From positions 100,763 through 164,762 of the forward strand of contig NZ_JAQQPS010000016.1 of assembly GCF_036688685.1 (NCBI RefSeq): a DNA stretch of 64,000 nucleotides. Reading direction: 5' to 3'. Shown one piece after another: positions 1-7,751 of the stretch (position 1 is its first letter; each line of letters starts with the position of its first letter). The notes under the pieces are model-generated. The model was given only the letters and a program-made list of their open reading frames with translations, made no database searches and was not told the origin of the DNA. A program made the position numbers and the translations under genes. Origin of the DNA: JALYUM01 sp036688685. Its GTDB lineage: Bacteria > Pseudomonadota > Gammaproteobacteria > Burkholderiales > Burkholderiaceae_D.

Positions 1-23
1 ATCCGCAGCACGCCCATCCTGTC

Positions 24-320
24 TTATTTCGGCGTCGGCTTCATGTAGTCGACGAAATTCTCGGTGAAATCGTCGAGATTCGATTCCAGCATCAAGCGGA
101 ACTGGCCGGTGAAGTACGCCAGTGCCCGCTCCCGTTCGAGTTTCATGTTCTCTGCGCTGCCGGTCGTTTTCGCCAGGATGAAGGCATTAAAGCGCGCCGC
201 GGCATACATGGTGGACGAGCCGACCTCATTTGGCGCAGCGGCGCTGCACTGCTCGTTGACGACGTTGATGACGGCATTGAGGCGCTCCCAGAATGCCGGG
301 TCAGGGATATTGTCACTCAT
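24..320 (-). CDS. DUF3144 domain protein
   Basis: A 98-residue soluble protein that I recognise as DUF3144 from the early Phe-Trp-Glu/Asp pattern, the central Met-Tyr-Ala-Ala-Ala-Arg-Phe-Asn-Ala segment and the C-terminal Glu-x-Asn-Leu-Asp-Asp motif. The family has no established function. The whole protein is this domain, so it appears complete. The ATG follows an AT-rich stretch with no clear Shine-Dalgarno. It lies 38 bp downstream of the 359-901 gene on the same strand, so it may be the last gene of that small unit. Family assignment is from memory of the domain; the role is unknown. Confidence 0.8.
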   Translation of the reverse strand: MSDNIPDPAFWERLNAVINVVNEQCSAAAPNEVGSSTMYAAARFNAFILAKTTGSAENMKLERERALAYFTGQFRLMLESNLDDFTENFVDYMKPTPK

Positions 321-358
321 GATTTATTTATAGTGTGGGTTGATGCGAACCAGCGGAA

Positions 359-901
359 TTACTTTTCCGCCGCGTCGAGGTGAAAAATGGCATATGCCTT
401 CGCTGGCGTTTTTTCGGTCGGCTTGTGGACCTGCACCTGCGCGCAATCTTCTGCGCACAAGCTGCGCCAGTTGGCGATACCGGCATTCGAGAAAGCCGCT
501 GTCGCTTTTGAACCCAGGCTCAAATCCAGCGCCAGCCGCGCATTGCGTGCGCCGCTTTTTGCGTAATTGACGCCCTGCAGTTCGATGCCGTACGGCGCCA
601 GCCATGGTTCCCACAAGCCCGATTCAACGCCCCGCACGATGCGCGCAAGAATGTCGTCGAGCGACAAGCCTTTTTTGACGACAGCGCGCAGAACCTGCAG
701 CGATGGTGCTTCACGGGCATCGGGGCTGGCCTTGCCGGCGCCCCGGTCGTTGATCGATTTCAGCTCTTTCGAGAAAGCCGCGTCGCGCTCGGTGTAGTCG
801 CGCATCCGGCCATAGAATGCCGCATCGAGGAAAGGGTTTTCCGGGCGACCCGCTGGCGCCTCAGTGGCTGTTTTTGCGGGAGGCTGTTTTTTGTTCGTCA
901 T
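359..901 (-). CDS. Hypothetical protein of 180 residues
   Basis: Not recognised. The first 25 residues are Lys/Pro/Ala/Thr rich and probably disordered. The middle (about residues 65-110) looks helical and amphipathic, with a Trp-Glu-Pro-Trp-Leu-Ala-Pro-Tyr stretch. There is no signal peptide or membrane segment. The start codon overlaps the stop of the upstream GNAT gene by 4 bp (ATGA), which indicates translational coupling and supports this being a real gene. Function cannot be inferred beyond co-expression with the acetyltransferase. Confidence 0.7.
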   Translation of the reverse strand: MTNKKQPPAKTATEAPAGRPENPFLDAAFYGRMRDYTERDAAFSKELKSINDRGAGKASPDAREAPSLQVLRAVVKKGLSLDDILARIVRGVESGLWEPWLAPYGIELQGVNYAKSGARNARLALDLSLGSKATAAFSNAGIANWRSLCAEDCAQVQVHKPTEKTPAKAYAIFHLDAAEK

Positions 902-1512
902 GGTGTGTGCATTGAGGTGTGAGGCGACAGTTTAGCATTGCCGCCTTTGGTCCCGGGCCCAGTGTCCGCGACCGGAAATTCTGCGCGCAACAGACCGTAG
1001 ACATATTGGTCGACAAACGCACCATTGAGCCATTCGTCCTGGCGCAGGATCCCTTCGCGCGTAAAGCCCAGCCTGTCGGCCACCGCCGCGCTCGGTGCAT
1101 TGGTCGCCGCACAATGCAGTTCGATGCGGTTCAGCTGCAGCGTCCCGAAACAGTAACCCAGGATCACGCGCAGCGACGCCGTCATGATGCCCTGGCCCTC
1201 GAACGCGTGGCCAAGGAAATAGCCAATTTTGGCCTTGCGGTCAAACGGATCGATGTCTTTGACGCGGATCGACCCGCACAGTGTCGCGCCGGAAAATAGG
1301 TACCATTCCAGCACCTCGCCCTGCGCGGCCGATTCGACTGCGGCTTGCAGATACAGGCGCGCCTGTTCCAGCGTGGCCAGCTGCGCGACGGCAGGAAGAA
1401 AGGTGCGCAGATGGGCGACGTTTTGCGCAACCAGGCTGGCCAGCGCTGCTGCGTGCCCAACTTGTGCGGGCACCAGCGCGAAGGCAGGCGAGGCCACAAT
1501 CAAGTCCTGCAC
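898..1512 (-). CDS. GNAT N-acetyltransferase, RimJ/RimL-like
   Basis: A 204-residue protein with the GNAT fold as in RimJ/RimL-type enzymes, which transfer acetyl from acetyl-CoA to protein N-termini or small amines. Visible features are the strand with Gly-Tyr-Phe-Leu-Gly before Gly-Gln-Gly-Ile-Met (the acetyl-CoA pyrophosphate loop, about residues 95-112), the Asn-Arg-Ile-Glu-Leu motif near residue 130, and the Ser-Ala-x-Val-Ala-x-Arg-Leu-Gly-Phe-x-x-Glu-Gly block near 145-157. The start appears to be GTG. It sits 3 bp after the 1516-1869 gene and overlaps the next gene by 4 bp. The substrate is unknown. Confidence 0.85.
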   Translation of the reverse strand: MQDLIVASPAFALVPAQVGHAAALASLVAQNVAHLRTFLPAVAQLATLEQARLYLQAAVESAAQGEVLEWYLFSGATLCGSIRVKDIDPFDRKAKIGYFLGHAFEGQGIMTASLRVILGYCFGTLQLNRIELHCAATNAPSAAVADRLGFTREGILRQDEWLNGAFVDQYVYGLLRAEFPVADTGPGTKGGNAKLSPHTSMHTP

Positions 1513-1515
1513 AGC

Positions 1516-1869
1516 TTATCGTTCCCCGTCGGGCGCGCGGCGCTCCTGGCTGACCAGTTGCCAGTGTCCATCCACGCGCGCGAATTTCATCACGGCAGAC
1601 GAAAGTCCGCCTTTTTCCACCGTCAGCCGGATGAGATCGGGACTGGCCTGCCCGGACACCAGGTGCTGGCCGGGGACCGGATGGTCGGTGTCGATGACGT
1701 CGCTCGGATTGAAGGGGCCGCCGGGCTCGGAGATCGGCCACATTTCTTCCCGCACGGCCACCACTTCGGCCGGCAGTTGCGCGATCCGGGACACCGCTTG
1801 CGGGGCCGCGTTGGCCGCACCTGCCAACAGCCAGGCGCAGGCGATCGACAGCGGTTTGCTTCCTTGCAT
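1516..1869 (-). CDS. Small secreted protein of unknown function
   Basis: About 117 residues, with an N-terminal signal peptide (hydrophobic segment ending in an Ala-Asn-Ala-Ala cleavage region near residues 18-21), so probably periplasmic. I chose the ATG at 1869 because GGAGG lies 6 bp upstream; a TTG 36 bp further upstream would put the signal peptide behind extra polar residues. The mature part ends in a segment with Val-Met-Lys-Phe-Ala-Arg-Val-Asp-Gly-His-Trp and Val-Ser-Gln-Glu, like short periplasmic proteins of no known role. It is first in the compact unit with the GNAT gene. No function is claimed. Confidence 0.65.
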   Translation of the reverse strand: MQGSKPLSIACAWLLAGAANAAPQAVSRIAQLPAEVVAVREEMWPISEPGGPFNPSDVIDTDHPVPGQHLVSGQASPDLIRLTVEKGGLSSAVMKFARVDGHWQLVSQERRAPDGER

Positions 1870-1965
1870 AGGATCCTCCGCACGCAGCGCCATGGTTTCA
1901 GTCAAGAGATTCTAACTGAAACAGGTGGCGCTGCCGGTTTGGCACCGTGCGGTTTGCGAAGGCAG

Positions 1966-2964
1966 TTAATCGCAGCTGAAGCGCGCACTGCCGTCCAGCG
2001 CCAACGGCAACACCAGTGTGCGCAGGCCCAGTTTCGTGGCGTCGAGGCACAGGGTGTCGCGCGCGCTCCCCGCGGCCTGATAGGACTTGGCATATTCCGC
2101 GTTGAAGACCGGTTTACCGGCGCTCACAAAGGCCGCGTAAGCGCCGCACTCCTTGTATTGATGGCACTGTTCATTGACGGCCAGGTCAAAATCGCCGACC
2201 AGGTCTGCCACCTGGTCCACATTGTTTTTCAGCGCGATTGCCAAGCCACGCGCATGTGCTTCGCTGGCCAGGAAACGGTTGTAGTCGAGCTGGGTACTGG
2301 CCGTCAGCGCGAAGCCGGGGTTGTTGGTGTAACCGTCCACGTTGTCAGGCTCGACCCCGTCGCAGCCTTTGCTTTTGGCCAGGTCCAGGCGTTGTTTCAT
2401 GATGGCCCTGACATTGCCCGAGCGCGTATCGAGCCAGCGCTCGCCCGCCCAGCCGTCGAGCGCATTGCCCATGTCCGCCGCAGCAAAGCTGGTGAAGTCG
2501 GCGCGCCAGTTTTCTGAACTGCCAGCCGAGAAATAGCACAGCACTTTCATGCCGCGATTTTGCAAGGCCAGGATCGTCGTTGCCGAGGTATCGTACAAAT
2601 CGATATCGTAGACTTTGACGTCATACGTGGTGTTCAGTGTGCCGGTGAGCTGCCATTGCCAGGTATCGGTCACCATCGGGCGCCAGATCTGACCAACGGT
2701 GGGTGCTGGCGTTGGCGTCGTCGCAGGTATTGGTGTCGTTACCGGTGTCGGTGTCGGTGTCGTTACCGGTGTCGGTGTCGGTGTCGTTACCGGCGTCCCT
2801 ACCGGTGTGGGTGTCGTCACCGGCGTTGGCGTCGTCACCGGCACGGTGGACGCTGGCGATGCTGCAGCGTCGCCGCCGCCACCGCCGCCGCACCCACCCA
2901 GCGAGAATGTCACGGCAGTCAAAGCAAGAACAATCAGCGATCCGGGCAGGTGTGCGATGTGCAT
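1966..2964 (-). CDS. GH114-like secreted lipoprotein (endo-alpha-1,4-polygalactosaminidase family)
   Basis: A 332-residue lipoprotein: hydrophobic signal, then a Leu-Gly-Gly-Cys lipobox near residue 25, a Gly-rich stretch, a Thr/Pro/Val-rich linker of about 55 residues, and a C-terminal domain of about 225 residues. That domain has GH114 hallmarks: the Trp-Gln-Trp-Gln-Leu start, Tyr-Asp-Ile-Asp, Val-Leu-Cys-Tyr-Phe-Ser-Ala-Gly, and Cys-Asp-Gly-Val-Glu-Pro-Asp-Asn with the likely catalytic acids. GH114 enzymes cleave galactosaminogalactan-like polymers, so the likely role is hydrolysis of an amino-sugar polysaccharide at the cell surface. I used the ATG at 2964 because it begins directly before the signal peptide; an upstream start is possible. 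Confidence 0.8.
   Translation of the reverse strand: MHIAHLPGSLIVLALTAVTFSLGGCGGGGGGDAAASPASTVPVTTPTPVTTPTPVGTPVTTPTPTPVTTPTPTPVTTPIPATTPTPAPTVGQIWRPMVTDTWQWQLTGTLNTTYDVKVYDIDLYDTSATTILALQNRGMKVLCYFSAGSSENWRADFTSFAAADMGNALDGWAGERWLDTRSGNVRAIMKQRLDLAKSKGCDGVEPDNVDGYTNNPGFALTASTQLDYNRFLASEAHARGLAIALKNNVDQVADLVGDFDLAVNEQCHQYKECGAYAAFVSAGKPVFNAEYAKSYQAAGSARDTLCLDATKLGLRTLVLPLALDGSARFSCD
2700..2850. repeat. Tandem repeats encoding the Thr/Pro-rich linker
   Basis: A low-complexity tract inside the GH114-like gene. A 24-bp unit occurs as two identical copies (2735-2758 and 2759-2782) followed by degenerate copies. Read on the minus strand it encodes Thr-Pro-Thr-Pro-Val-Thr-Thr-Pro-type units. All units are multiples of three, so copy changes would alter linker length without a frameshift. 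Confidence 0.9.
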
Positions 2965-3097
2965 AGTGATTTCTTTTCCAGCAAAATAAATGAGAGGCAA
3001 GGCCAGCTAACAGCGTCAGCATGGTAAGTTACCAAGGTCAAATATTTACGCGTGGAAACAAATCGTAACACTCAAAGCACTGCACGCTCTCCGTGTC

Positions 3098-3301
3098 TCA
3101 ATAGTGCGGCGGGCGGTCGTTGGTGGGATTCTGACCCGACTGCTGGCTGTTGCGGATGTGCTCGGCCATCTTGTTGACCAGCGCTTCGAGCTGGTCGATG
3201 CGCTTCGATTGCTGGTAGACGACATCGTTGAGCGACTCGACCAGATCCTCCTGGTGCGCCAGCTTGATTTCGATATCGACAAAACGGTCTTCCTGACTCA
3301 C
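3098..3301 (-). CDS. slyX: SlyX family protein
   Basis: A 67-residue protein matching SlyX: an acidic start, a single heptad-patterned helix predicted to form a coiled coil (roughly residues 8-48, with Ile-Glu-x-Lys-Leu-Ala-His-Gln-Glu and Ile-Asp-x-Leu-x-x-x-Val), and the conserved C-terminal Pro-Pro-His-Tyr. SlyX proteins are small cytoplasmic proteins without a settled biochemical role. Length is normal for the family. It is preceded by a gap of about 115 bp after rep and read on the same strand, so it may have its own promoter. Confidence 0.9.
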   Translation of the reverse strand: MSQEDRFVDIEIKLAHQEDLVESLNDVVYQQSKRIDQLEALVNKMAEHIRNSQQSGQNPTNDRPPHY

Positions 3302-3417
3302 GGTGCATCCTTGCTGCGAATGAAAGCGTCATTATGCCAGCCACGCCGCCCTCAGCGACCCGGGTCACCGCCGGGCGGCTACGGATCGGCCTGCATTCGA
3401 TGCAGTGAACCGGCGCG

Positions 3418-5478
3418 CTACACCTTGGGCGTAGCCAGCAAGGCCTTCAAACTGGCCAGCCTGTCCTTGGGCGAAATCTTTTCCGACTCCATCGGCGGCG
3501 CCGTGCCTTCGTCGAGCGCCATTTCCTTGATGAAGCGCGACACGTCGCAATGGACCTGTTCGCCGGCCCGTTTGCGCTTCTTGCACCACGTCACGTACAG
3601 CGTGCGCTGCGCACGCGTGATGCCCACGTACATCAGCCGGCGCTCTTCCTCGATGCGCGCGCCGATCGTCTCCACTGATGCATCCGGGTCGCCCTTGTGC
3701 GGCAAAATCCCCTCCTCCACGCCGACCAGGAACACGTGCGGAAATTCCAGTCCCTTCGAGGCGTGCAGGGTCGACATGCGCACGGCGTCCTGTTCCTCGT
3801 CCTGCCCTTCCAGCATCGACATCAGCGCCACCATCTGGGTCAATTCCAGCAGATTCTTTTCTTCTCCCGATTTGTCCTTGCCGCCATTGCCGCGCTCCTT
3901 GAGCCAGTTGGTGAATTCCAGCACGTTCTGCCATTTGCTTTGCGCGGCGCGGTCCTCGAAGGTGTCGTACAGGTAGTTTTCGTAGTTGATCTCTTTCATC
4001 ATGTCGTCCAGCACGGCGCCGGCGTTTTCTCCACTGCCGGCCGCCCCGGGCCGACTCGCGCGCGACTCCAGGTTGTTGATGAAATTGCAGAAACTGCGCA
4101 GCGGCACCAGCTGGCGATCGGGCAGCAGCGCTTCGATACCGCCTTTGAGAGTTGCCTCGAACAGCGAGCAATTCCACTGTTTCGAAAATGCGCCCAGCAC
4201 TTCCAGCGTCGCCATGCCGACGCCCCGCTTCGGCGTGGTGACGGCGCGAATAAAAGCCGGGTCGTCGCCGTCGTTGGCGATCAGGCGCAAATAACTGATG
4301 ATGTCCTTGATTTCGGCCTTGTCAAAAAAGCTCTGGCCGCCGGAAATGGTGTACGGAATGCGTTCCTTGCGCATCGATTGCTCGATCACGCGCGCCTGGT
4401 GATTGCCGCGATACAGAATCGCGTAATCGGACCATTTATTTTTTCTCTGGAACCGGTCGGCCGAAATCATGATGGCGACCTGCTCCGCTTCCTGGTCGTC
4501 GGTTTGCATGCCCAGCACCGTAATCGGCTCGCCCAGGCCGTGTTCCGACCACAGCTTTTTATCGAAAATCTTCGGGTTGTTGCCGATGACGGCATTCGCC
4601 GCCTGCAAAATGCGCGTGGTGGAACGGTAATTCTGTTCGAGTTTAATCACGCGCAGGTCGGGGAAATCGACCTGCAGCGTTTTGAGGTTTTCGACCGAGG
4701 CGCCGCGCCAGGCATAAATGGCCTGGTCGTCATCGCCCACGGCGGTGAACATCGGCTTTTTGTTGATGCCCGTGACCAGCAATTTCACCAGCTCGTACTG
4801 GCAGGTGTTGGTATCCTGGTATTCGTCCATCAGCAAATAACGCAATCTTCTCTGCCATTTGTCGCGAATCGGGTCGTTATTCCGGAACAGTTCCACCGGC
4901 AGGCGGATCAGGTCATCGAAATCGACCGCCTGGTAGGCGGCCAGGGTAGCGACATAACTGCGGAAAATCCGCGCCGATTGGGCCATTTCTTCGTCGGCCG
5001 CGTCGCGAACGGCGTCGTCGGGTTCGACCAGGCCATTCTTCCACAGCGAAATGTGGTTCTGGATGCGGCGAATTTCCTGTTTATCGGTCGAAATGGCCAG
5101 ATCCTGTACCAGCGCGAAACAATCGTCGCTGTCCATGATCGAAAACCGGTCCTTCAAACCCACGCCGGCGGCTTCCTGGCGCAGGATTTTGACGCCCAGC
5201 GAGTGAAAGGTCGACACCGTCAATTGCTTGGCCTGGCGCGGTTGTTTGAGTAATTTGGCAATCCGTTCCTGCATTTCCAGCGCGGCTTTATTGGTGAACG
5301 TCAGCGCAGCGATGGTGCGCGGATCGTAGCCGCACTCCTCGATCATGTAGGCGATTTTCTGGGTGATCACGCGCGTTTTGCCCGAGCCGGCGCCGGCCAG
5401 CACCAGGCACGGGCCGTCGAGATACATGACAGCTTCGCTCTGCGGGATGTTCAGGCCAAACTTTGCTGCGGTGGACAT
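3418..5478 (-). CDS. rep: ATP-dependent DNA helicase Rep (UvrD/Rep family)
   Basis: A superfamily 1A 3'-5' DNA helicase that helps forks pass bound proteins and works with PriA in restart. At 686 residues it is the length of Rep and begins like it (Leu-Asn-x-x-Gln then Gly-Pro-Cys-Leu-Val-Leu). Visible motifs: Walker A Gly-Ala-Gly-Ser-Gly-Lys-Thr at 29-35, Phe-Thr-Asn-Lys-Ala-Ala (Ia), Asp-Glu-Tyr-Gln-Asp-Thr-Asn (II), Tyr-Ala-Trp-Arg-Gly-Ala (III), Gln-Asn-Tyr-Arg-Ser (IV), Thr-Leu-His-Ala-Ser-Lys-Gly-Leu-Glu-Phe (V) and Tyr-Val-Gly-Ile-Thr-Arg-Ala (VI). I chose ATG 5478, which has AAGGAAG upstream; a longer start at 5541 adds a non-conserved tail. Confidence 0.95.
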   Translation of the reverse strand: MSTAAKFGLNIPQSEAVMYLDGPCLVLAGAGSGKTRVITQKIAYMIEECGYDPRTIAALTFTNKAALEMQERIAKLLKQPRQAKQLTVSTFHSLGVKILRQEAAGVGLKDRFSIMDSDDCFALVQDLAISTDKQEIRRIQNHISLWKNGLVEPDDAVRDAADEEMAQSARIFRSYVATLAAYQAVDFDDLIRLPVELFRNNDPIRDKWQRRLRYLLMDEYQDTNTCQYELVKLLVTGINKKPMFTAVGDDDQAIYAWRGASVENLKTLQVDFPDLRVIKLEQNYRSTTRILQAANAVIGNNPKIFDKKLWSEHGLGEPITVLGMQTDDQEAEQVAIMISADRFQRKNKWSDYAILYRGNHQARVIEQSMRKERIPYTISGGQSFFDKAEIKDIISYLRLIANDGDDPAFIRAVTTPKRGVGMATLEVLGAFSKQWNCSLFEATLKGGIEALLPDRQLVPLRSFCNFINNLESRASRPGAAGSGENAGAVLDDMMKEINYENYLYDTFEDRAAQSKWQNVLEFTNWLKERGNGGKDKSGEEKNLLELTQMVALMSMLEGQDEEQDAVRMSTLHASKGLEFPHVFLVGVEEGILPHKGDPDASVETIGARIEEERRLMYVGITRAQRTLYVTWCKKRKRAGEQVHCDVSRFIKEMALDEGTAPPMESEKISPKDRLASLKALLATPKV

Positions 5479-5591
5479 GAGGGGCACTTCCTTGACAGTC
5501 AGCCGGCCATTGTAGCGCGCTACCGAAATGACAGGCACCATGCGCTTGCGTTACCATCGCCTGTCCGCCATTGAACCCGAGTCCACGCACG

Positions 5592-6077
5592 ATGAAATTT
5601 GAACACCTGATCGAAATTAACGACCCGCTCAATCCCCTGATCGACCCGATGACGCGCGAGCAACTCTGGCGCGGCCTGGTCCTGCATGCCGAACAGCCCA
5701 AGCTGTTCATGCCGCACCTGGACGAGTGCACCATTGTCGAACGCAGCCCCGGCGAACTCCACCGCTCGCGCCGCTTCGGCAAACTGATCGTCGAAGACCA
5801 TGTCAGCATGACGCCGCTGCAGCAGATCCGCTACGACGTGCACGCACAGGGCGAGATCAGCGCGTCGAGCCTGACCATCACCATCGAAACACCATCCGAT
5901 GAATTGCTGTTCGTGCGTTTTAAATATGACGATGGCCACGATGCGGTGACCGATGAGGCGAACAAGATGTACGACGAATACAAAAAATCGGCGTACCAGG
6001 AGGCCGATATCGACGCGATCCGGATTGTGCGGGAGCTGGCGGTGGAAGGCAGGTTGGACGCGAGTTATCTCAACTAG
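5592..6077 (+). CDS. DUF1857 (AtaL-like) SRPBCC-fold protein
   Basis: A 161-residue protein resembling the DUF1857/AtaL-like branch of the START/SRPBCC superfamily, which usually binds a hydrophobic ligand in a helix-grip cavity. It begins Met-Lys-Phe-Glu-His-Leu-Ile-Glu-Ile-Asn-Asp-Pro with the family's Leu-Thr-x-x-Gln-Leu-Trp-x-Gly-Leu segment shortly after. A TTG 21 bp upstream is a possible alternative start, but the ATG fits the family N-terminus. It is the only plus-strand gene in the first 11 kb, divergent from rep with a gap of about 110 bp and convergent with the flavoprotein gene across a REP-like pair. The ligand is unknown. Confidence 0.8.
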   Translation: MKFEHLIEINDPLNPLIDPMTREQLWRGLVLHAEQPKLFMPHLDECTIVERSPGELHRSRRFGKLIVEDHVSMTPLQQIRYDVHAQGEISASSLTITIETPSDELLFVRFKYDDGHDAVTDEANKMYDEYKKSAYQEADIDAIRIVRELAVEGRLDASYLN

Positions 6078-6142
6078 CGTAACCCTGTCCACCAGCGTTA
6101 ATACCGTCACCCCCGTTTAATAACGTCACCCCCGCAAATACC

Positions 6143-6240
6143 GTCACCCCCGCGAAGGCGGGGGCCCATAAGCCGTCAAACGCGGACGCAAGCTCTGCGC
6201 AAAGGTGCTATAGGTCCCCGCCTGCGCGGGGATGACGTGC
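6143..6240. repeat. Pair of inverted REP-like palindromes
   Basis: Two hairpin-forming units in inverted orientation between convergent genes. The first has stem CCCCCGC with loop GAAG (6147-6164). The second has stem TCCCCGC with loop CTGC (6215-6232), whose opposite strand reads GCAG. Each carries a GTCA-type start on its outer side. Partial copies of the first arm (GTCACCCCCG) also occur at about 6105 and 6125. Position between two 3' ends and paired inverted layout are typical of REP/BIME elements. The hairpins may also terminate or stabilise the two converging transcripts. Confidence 0.85.
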
Positions 6241-6258
6241 AGGCAGCGGTGGTGCTAC

Positions 6259-7701
6259 TTACGTCCCCGGCTCCGCATCCGACGCATACGTCTCGGTATC
6301 GTGCCCATCCCTCGCCAGGCTGGCGTGCAAGTCGCGTAACGCCGTCCGCACGCCCTCTTCGATGACGGGATGATAAAACGGCATGTCCAGCATCTGCTCG
6401 ACGCTCATGCGCGCCTGACATGCCCACGCCAGCAGGTGCGCCAGATGTTCGGCCCGCGGCCCGACCATCTCGGCGCCCAGGAAGCGCCCGGTACCGTACT
6501 GCGCATACACCCGCAACAAGCCCTTGTGTTGCAACATGACCCGGCTACGCCCCTGGTTTTCAAACGAGACTTTACCGATCGCAAACTTGGGCTTGCCCGG
6601 CTCGCACAGCGCTTTGTAGCTCTGGCCCAGCACGGCGATCTGCGGTTCGGTGAACGTGATGGCCAGCGGGGTGCGACGCAAGCCCGGGCGCACATCGGGG
6701 AAGCGTCCGGCGTTGTCGCCCGCGATCTTGCCGTGGTCGGCCGCCTCGGGCAGGACCGGACGCTCGTTGTTGGCGTCGCCGGCGATGAAAATGTGGCTGG
6801 CGCCGCACTGCATGGTGGTAATGTCGAACAGCGGGATGCCTTTGTCGTCGAGCGCAATGCCGGTGTGTTCGATCCCGAGCTTGCCAACATTCGGCGTGCG
6901 GCCCGCGGTCTGCAGCACGTACTGGAAGCGCTCGGTCGATTCGTCGCCGTTCGCATCGCGCACCGTCAAGGCAAGCGCATCGCCATCACGCACGGCCTTG
7001 ACGACCTGCACCTGGAAGCGCAAATCGAGCTCTTCTCCGAGCGCGCGCGTGGCCACGTGCAGCACCTCCGGGTCGCTCAGGTTGGCGATGCTGCCGCCGC
7101 GCGCGTGGAAGCGCACACGCACGCCCAGGCGCGCCAGGGCCTGGCCCAGTTCCAGGCCAATCACGCCGGTGCCGATCACGGCCACCGATTCGGGCAGGTC
7201 GGTCCATTCGAACACATCGTCGCTGGTGATCGCGCCTTCCAGGCCTGCCAGTTGCGGCAGCACGGCCGGTGTCGAGCCGGTGGCAATCACGATGCGCGCC
7301 GCTTCCACTTCGGTATGGTCGTCGATCTGCAGCGTGTGCGGTCCGGTGAAACGCGCGTGGCCGCGCAGCTTGTCGTCTGCGGGGATGCCGTCGACGCTGT
7401 CGAGCACGAAGCCGACGAAGCGGTCGCGCTCGCGGCGCACGCGGTCCATCACTGCAACGCCGTCGATATGCACCGCGCCGGCATGCACGCCGAAGCCGCT
7501 GGCGGCATCGAGCATATGCGCCGCGTGCGCCGCTGAAATGAGCAGTTTGCTGGGCATGCAGCCGACCCGCGCGCAGGTGGTGCCGTACGCGCCACCTTCG
7601 ATGACGACCGTGCGCGCCCCCTGGGCGTGGGCGGCGCGGTAGGCGGCCAGGCCGGCGGTACCGGTGCCGATGATGGCCACATCGACTTTCATTTGTTTCA
7701 T
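6259..7701 (-). CDS. Dihydrolipoyl dehydrogenase-like flavoprotein disulfide reductase
   Basis: A 480-residue class I pyridine nucleotide-disulfide oxidoreductase. Residues 12-17 form the FAD Gly-x-Gly-x-x-Gly loop, Cys43 and Cys48 are the redox pair in Cys-Ala-Arg-Val-Gly-Cys, a second Gly-x-Gly-x-x-Gly near 178 binds NAD(P)H, Ala-Gly-Asp-Ala near 310 binds FAD, and the catalytic His444-Pro...Glu449 is present near the C-terminus. All catalytic residues of a dihydrolipoamide dehydrogenase are there. No E1 or E2 dehydrogenase genes are adjacent, so this is a stand-alone paralogue and the true substrate may be another disulfide or a quinone. ATG 7701 has GGGAAC upstream. It is convergent with the DUF1857 gene. 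Confidence 0.85.
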   Translation of the reverse strand: MKQMKVDVAIIGTGTAGLAAYRAAHAQGARTVVIEGGAYGTTCARVGCMPSKLLISAAHAAHMLDAASGFGVHAGAVHIDGVAVMDRVRRERDRFVGFVLDSVDGIPADDKLRGHARFTGPHTLQIDDHTEVEAARIVIATGSTPAVLPQLAGLEGAITSDDVFEWTDLPESVAVIGTGVIGLELGQALARLGVRVRFHARGGSIANLSDPEVLHVATRALGEELDLRFQVQVVKAVRDGDALALTVRDANGDESTERFQYVLQTAGRTPNVGKLGIEHTGIALDDKGIPLFDITTMQCGASHIFIAGDANNERPVLPEAADHGKIAGDNAGRFPDVRPGLRRTPLAITFTEPQIAVLGQSYKALCEPGKPKFAIGKVSFENQGRSRVMLQHKGLLRVYAQYGTGRFLGAEMVGPRAEHLAHLLAWACQARMSVEQMLDMPFYHPVIEEGVRTALRDLHASLARDGHDTETYASDAEPGT

Positions 7702-7751
7702 GGTGCGTTCCCTGGGTTAGAGCGACGCCATGACGATACCCTCTTTTGATT

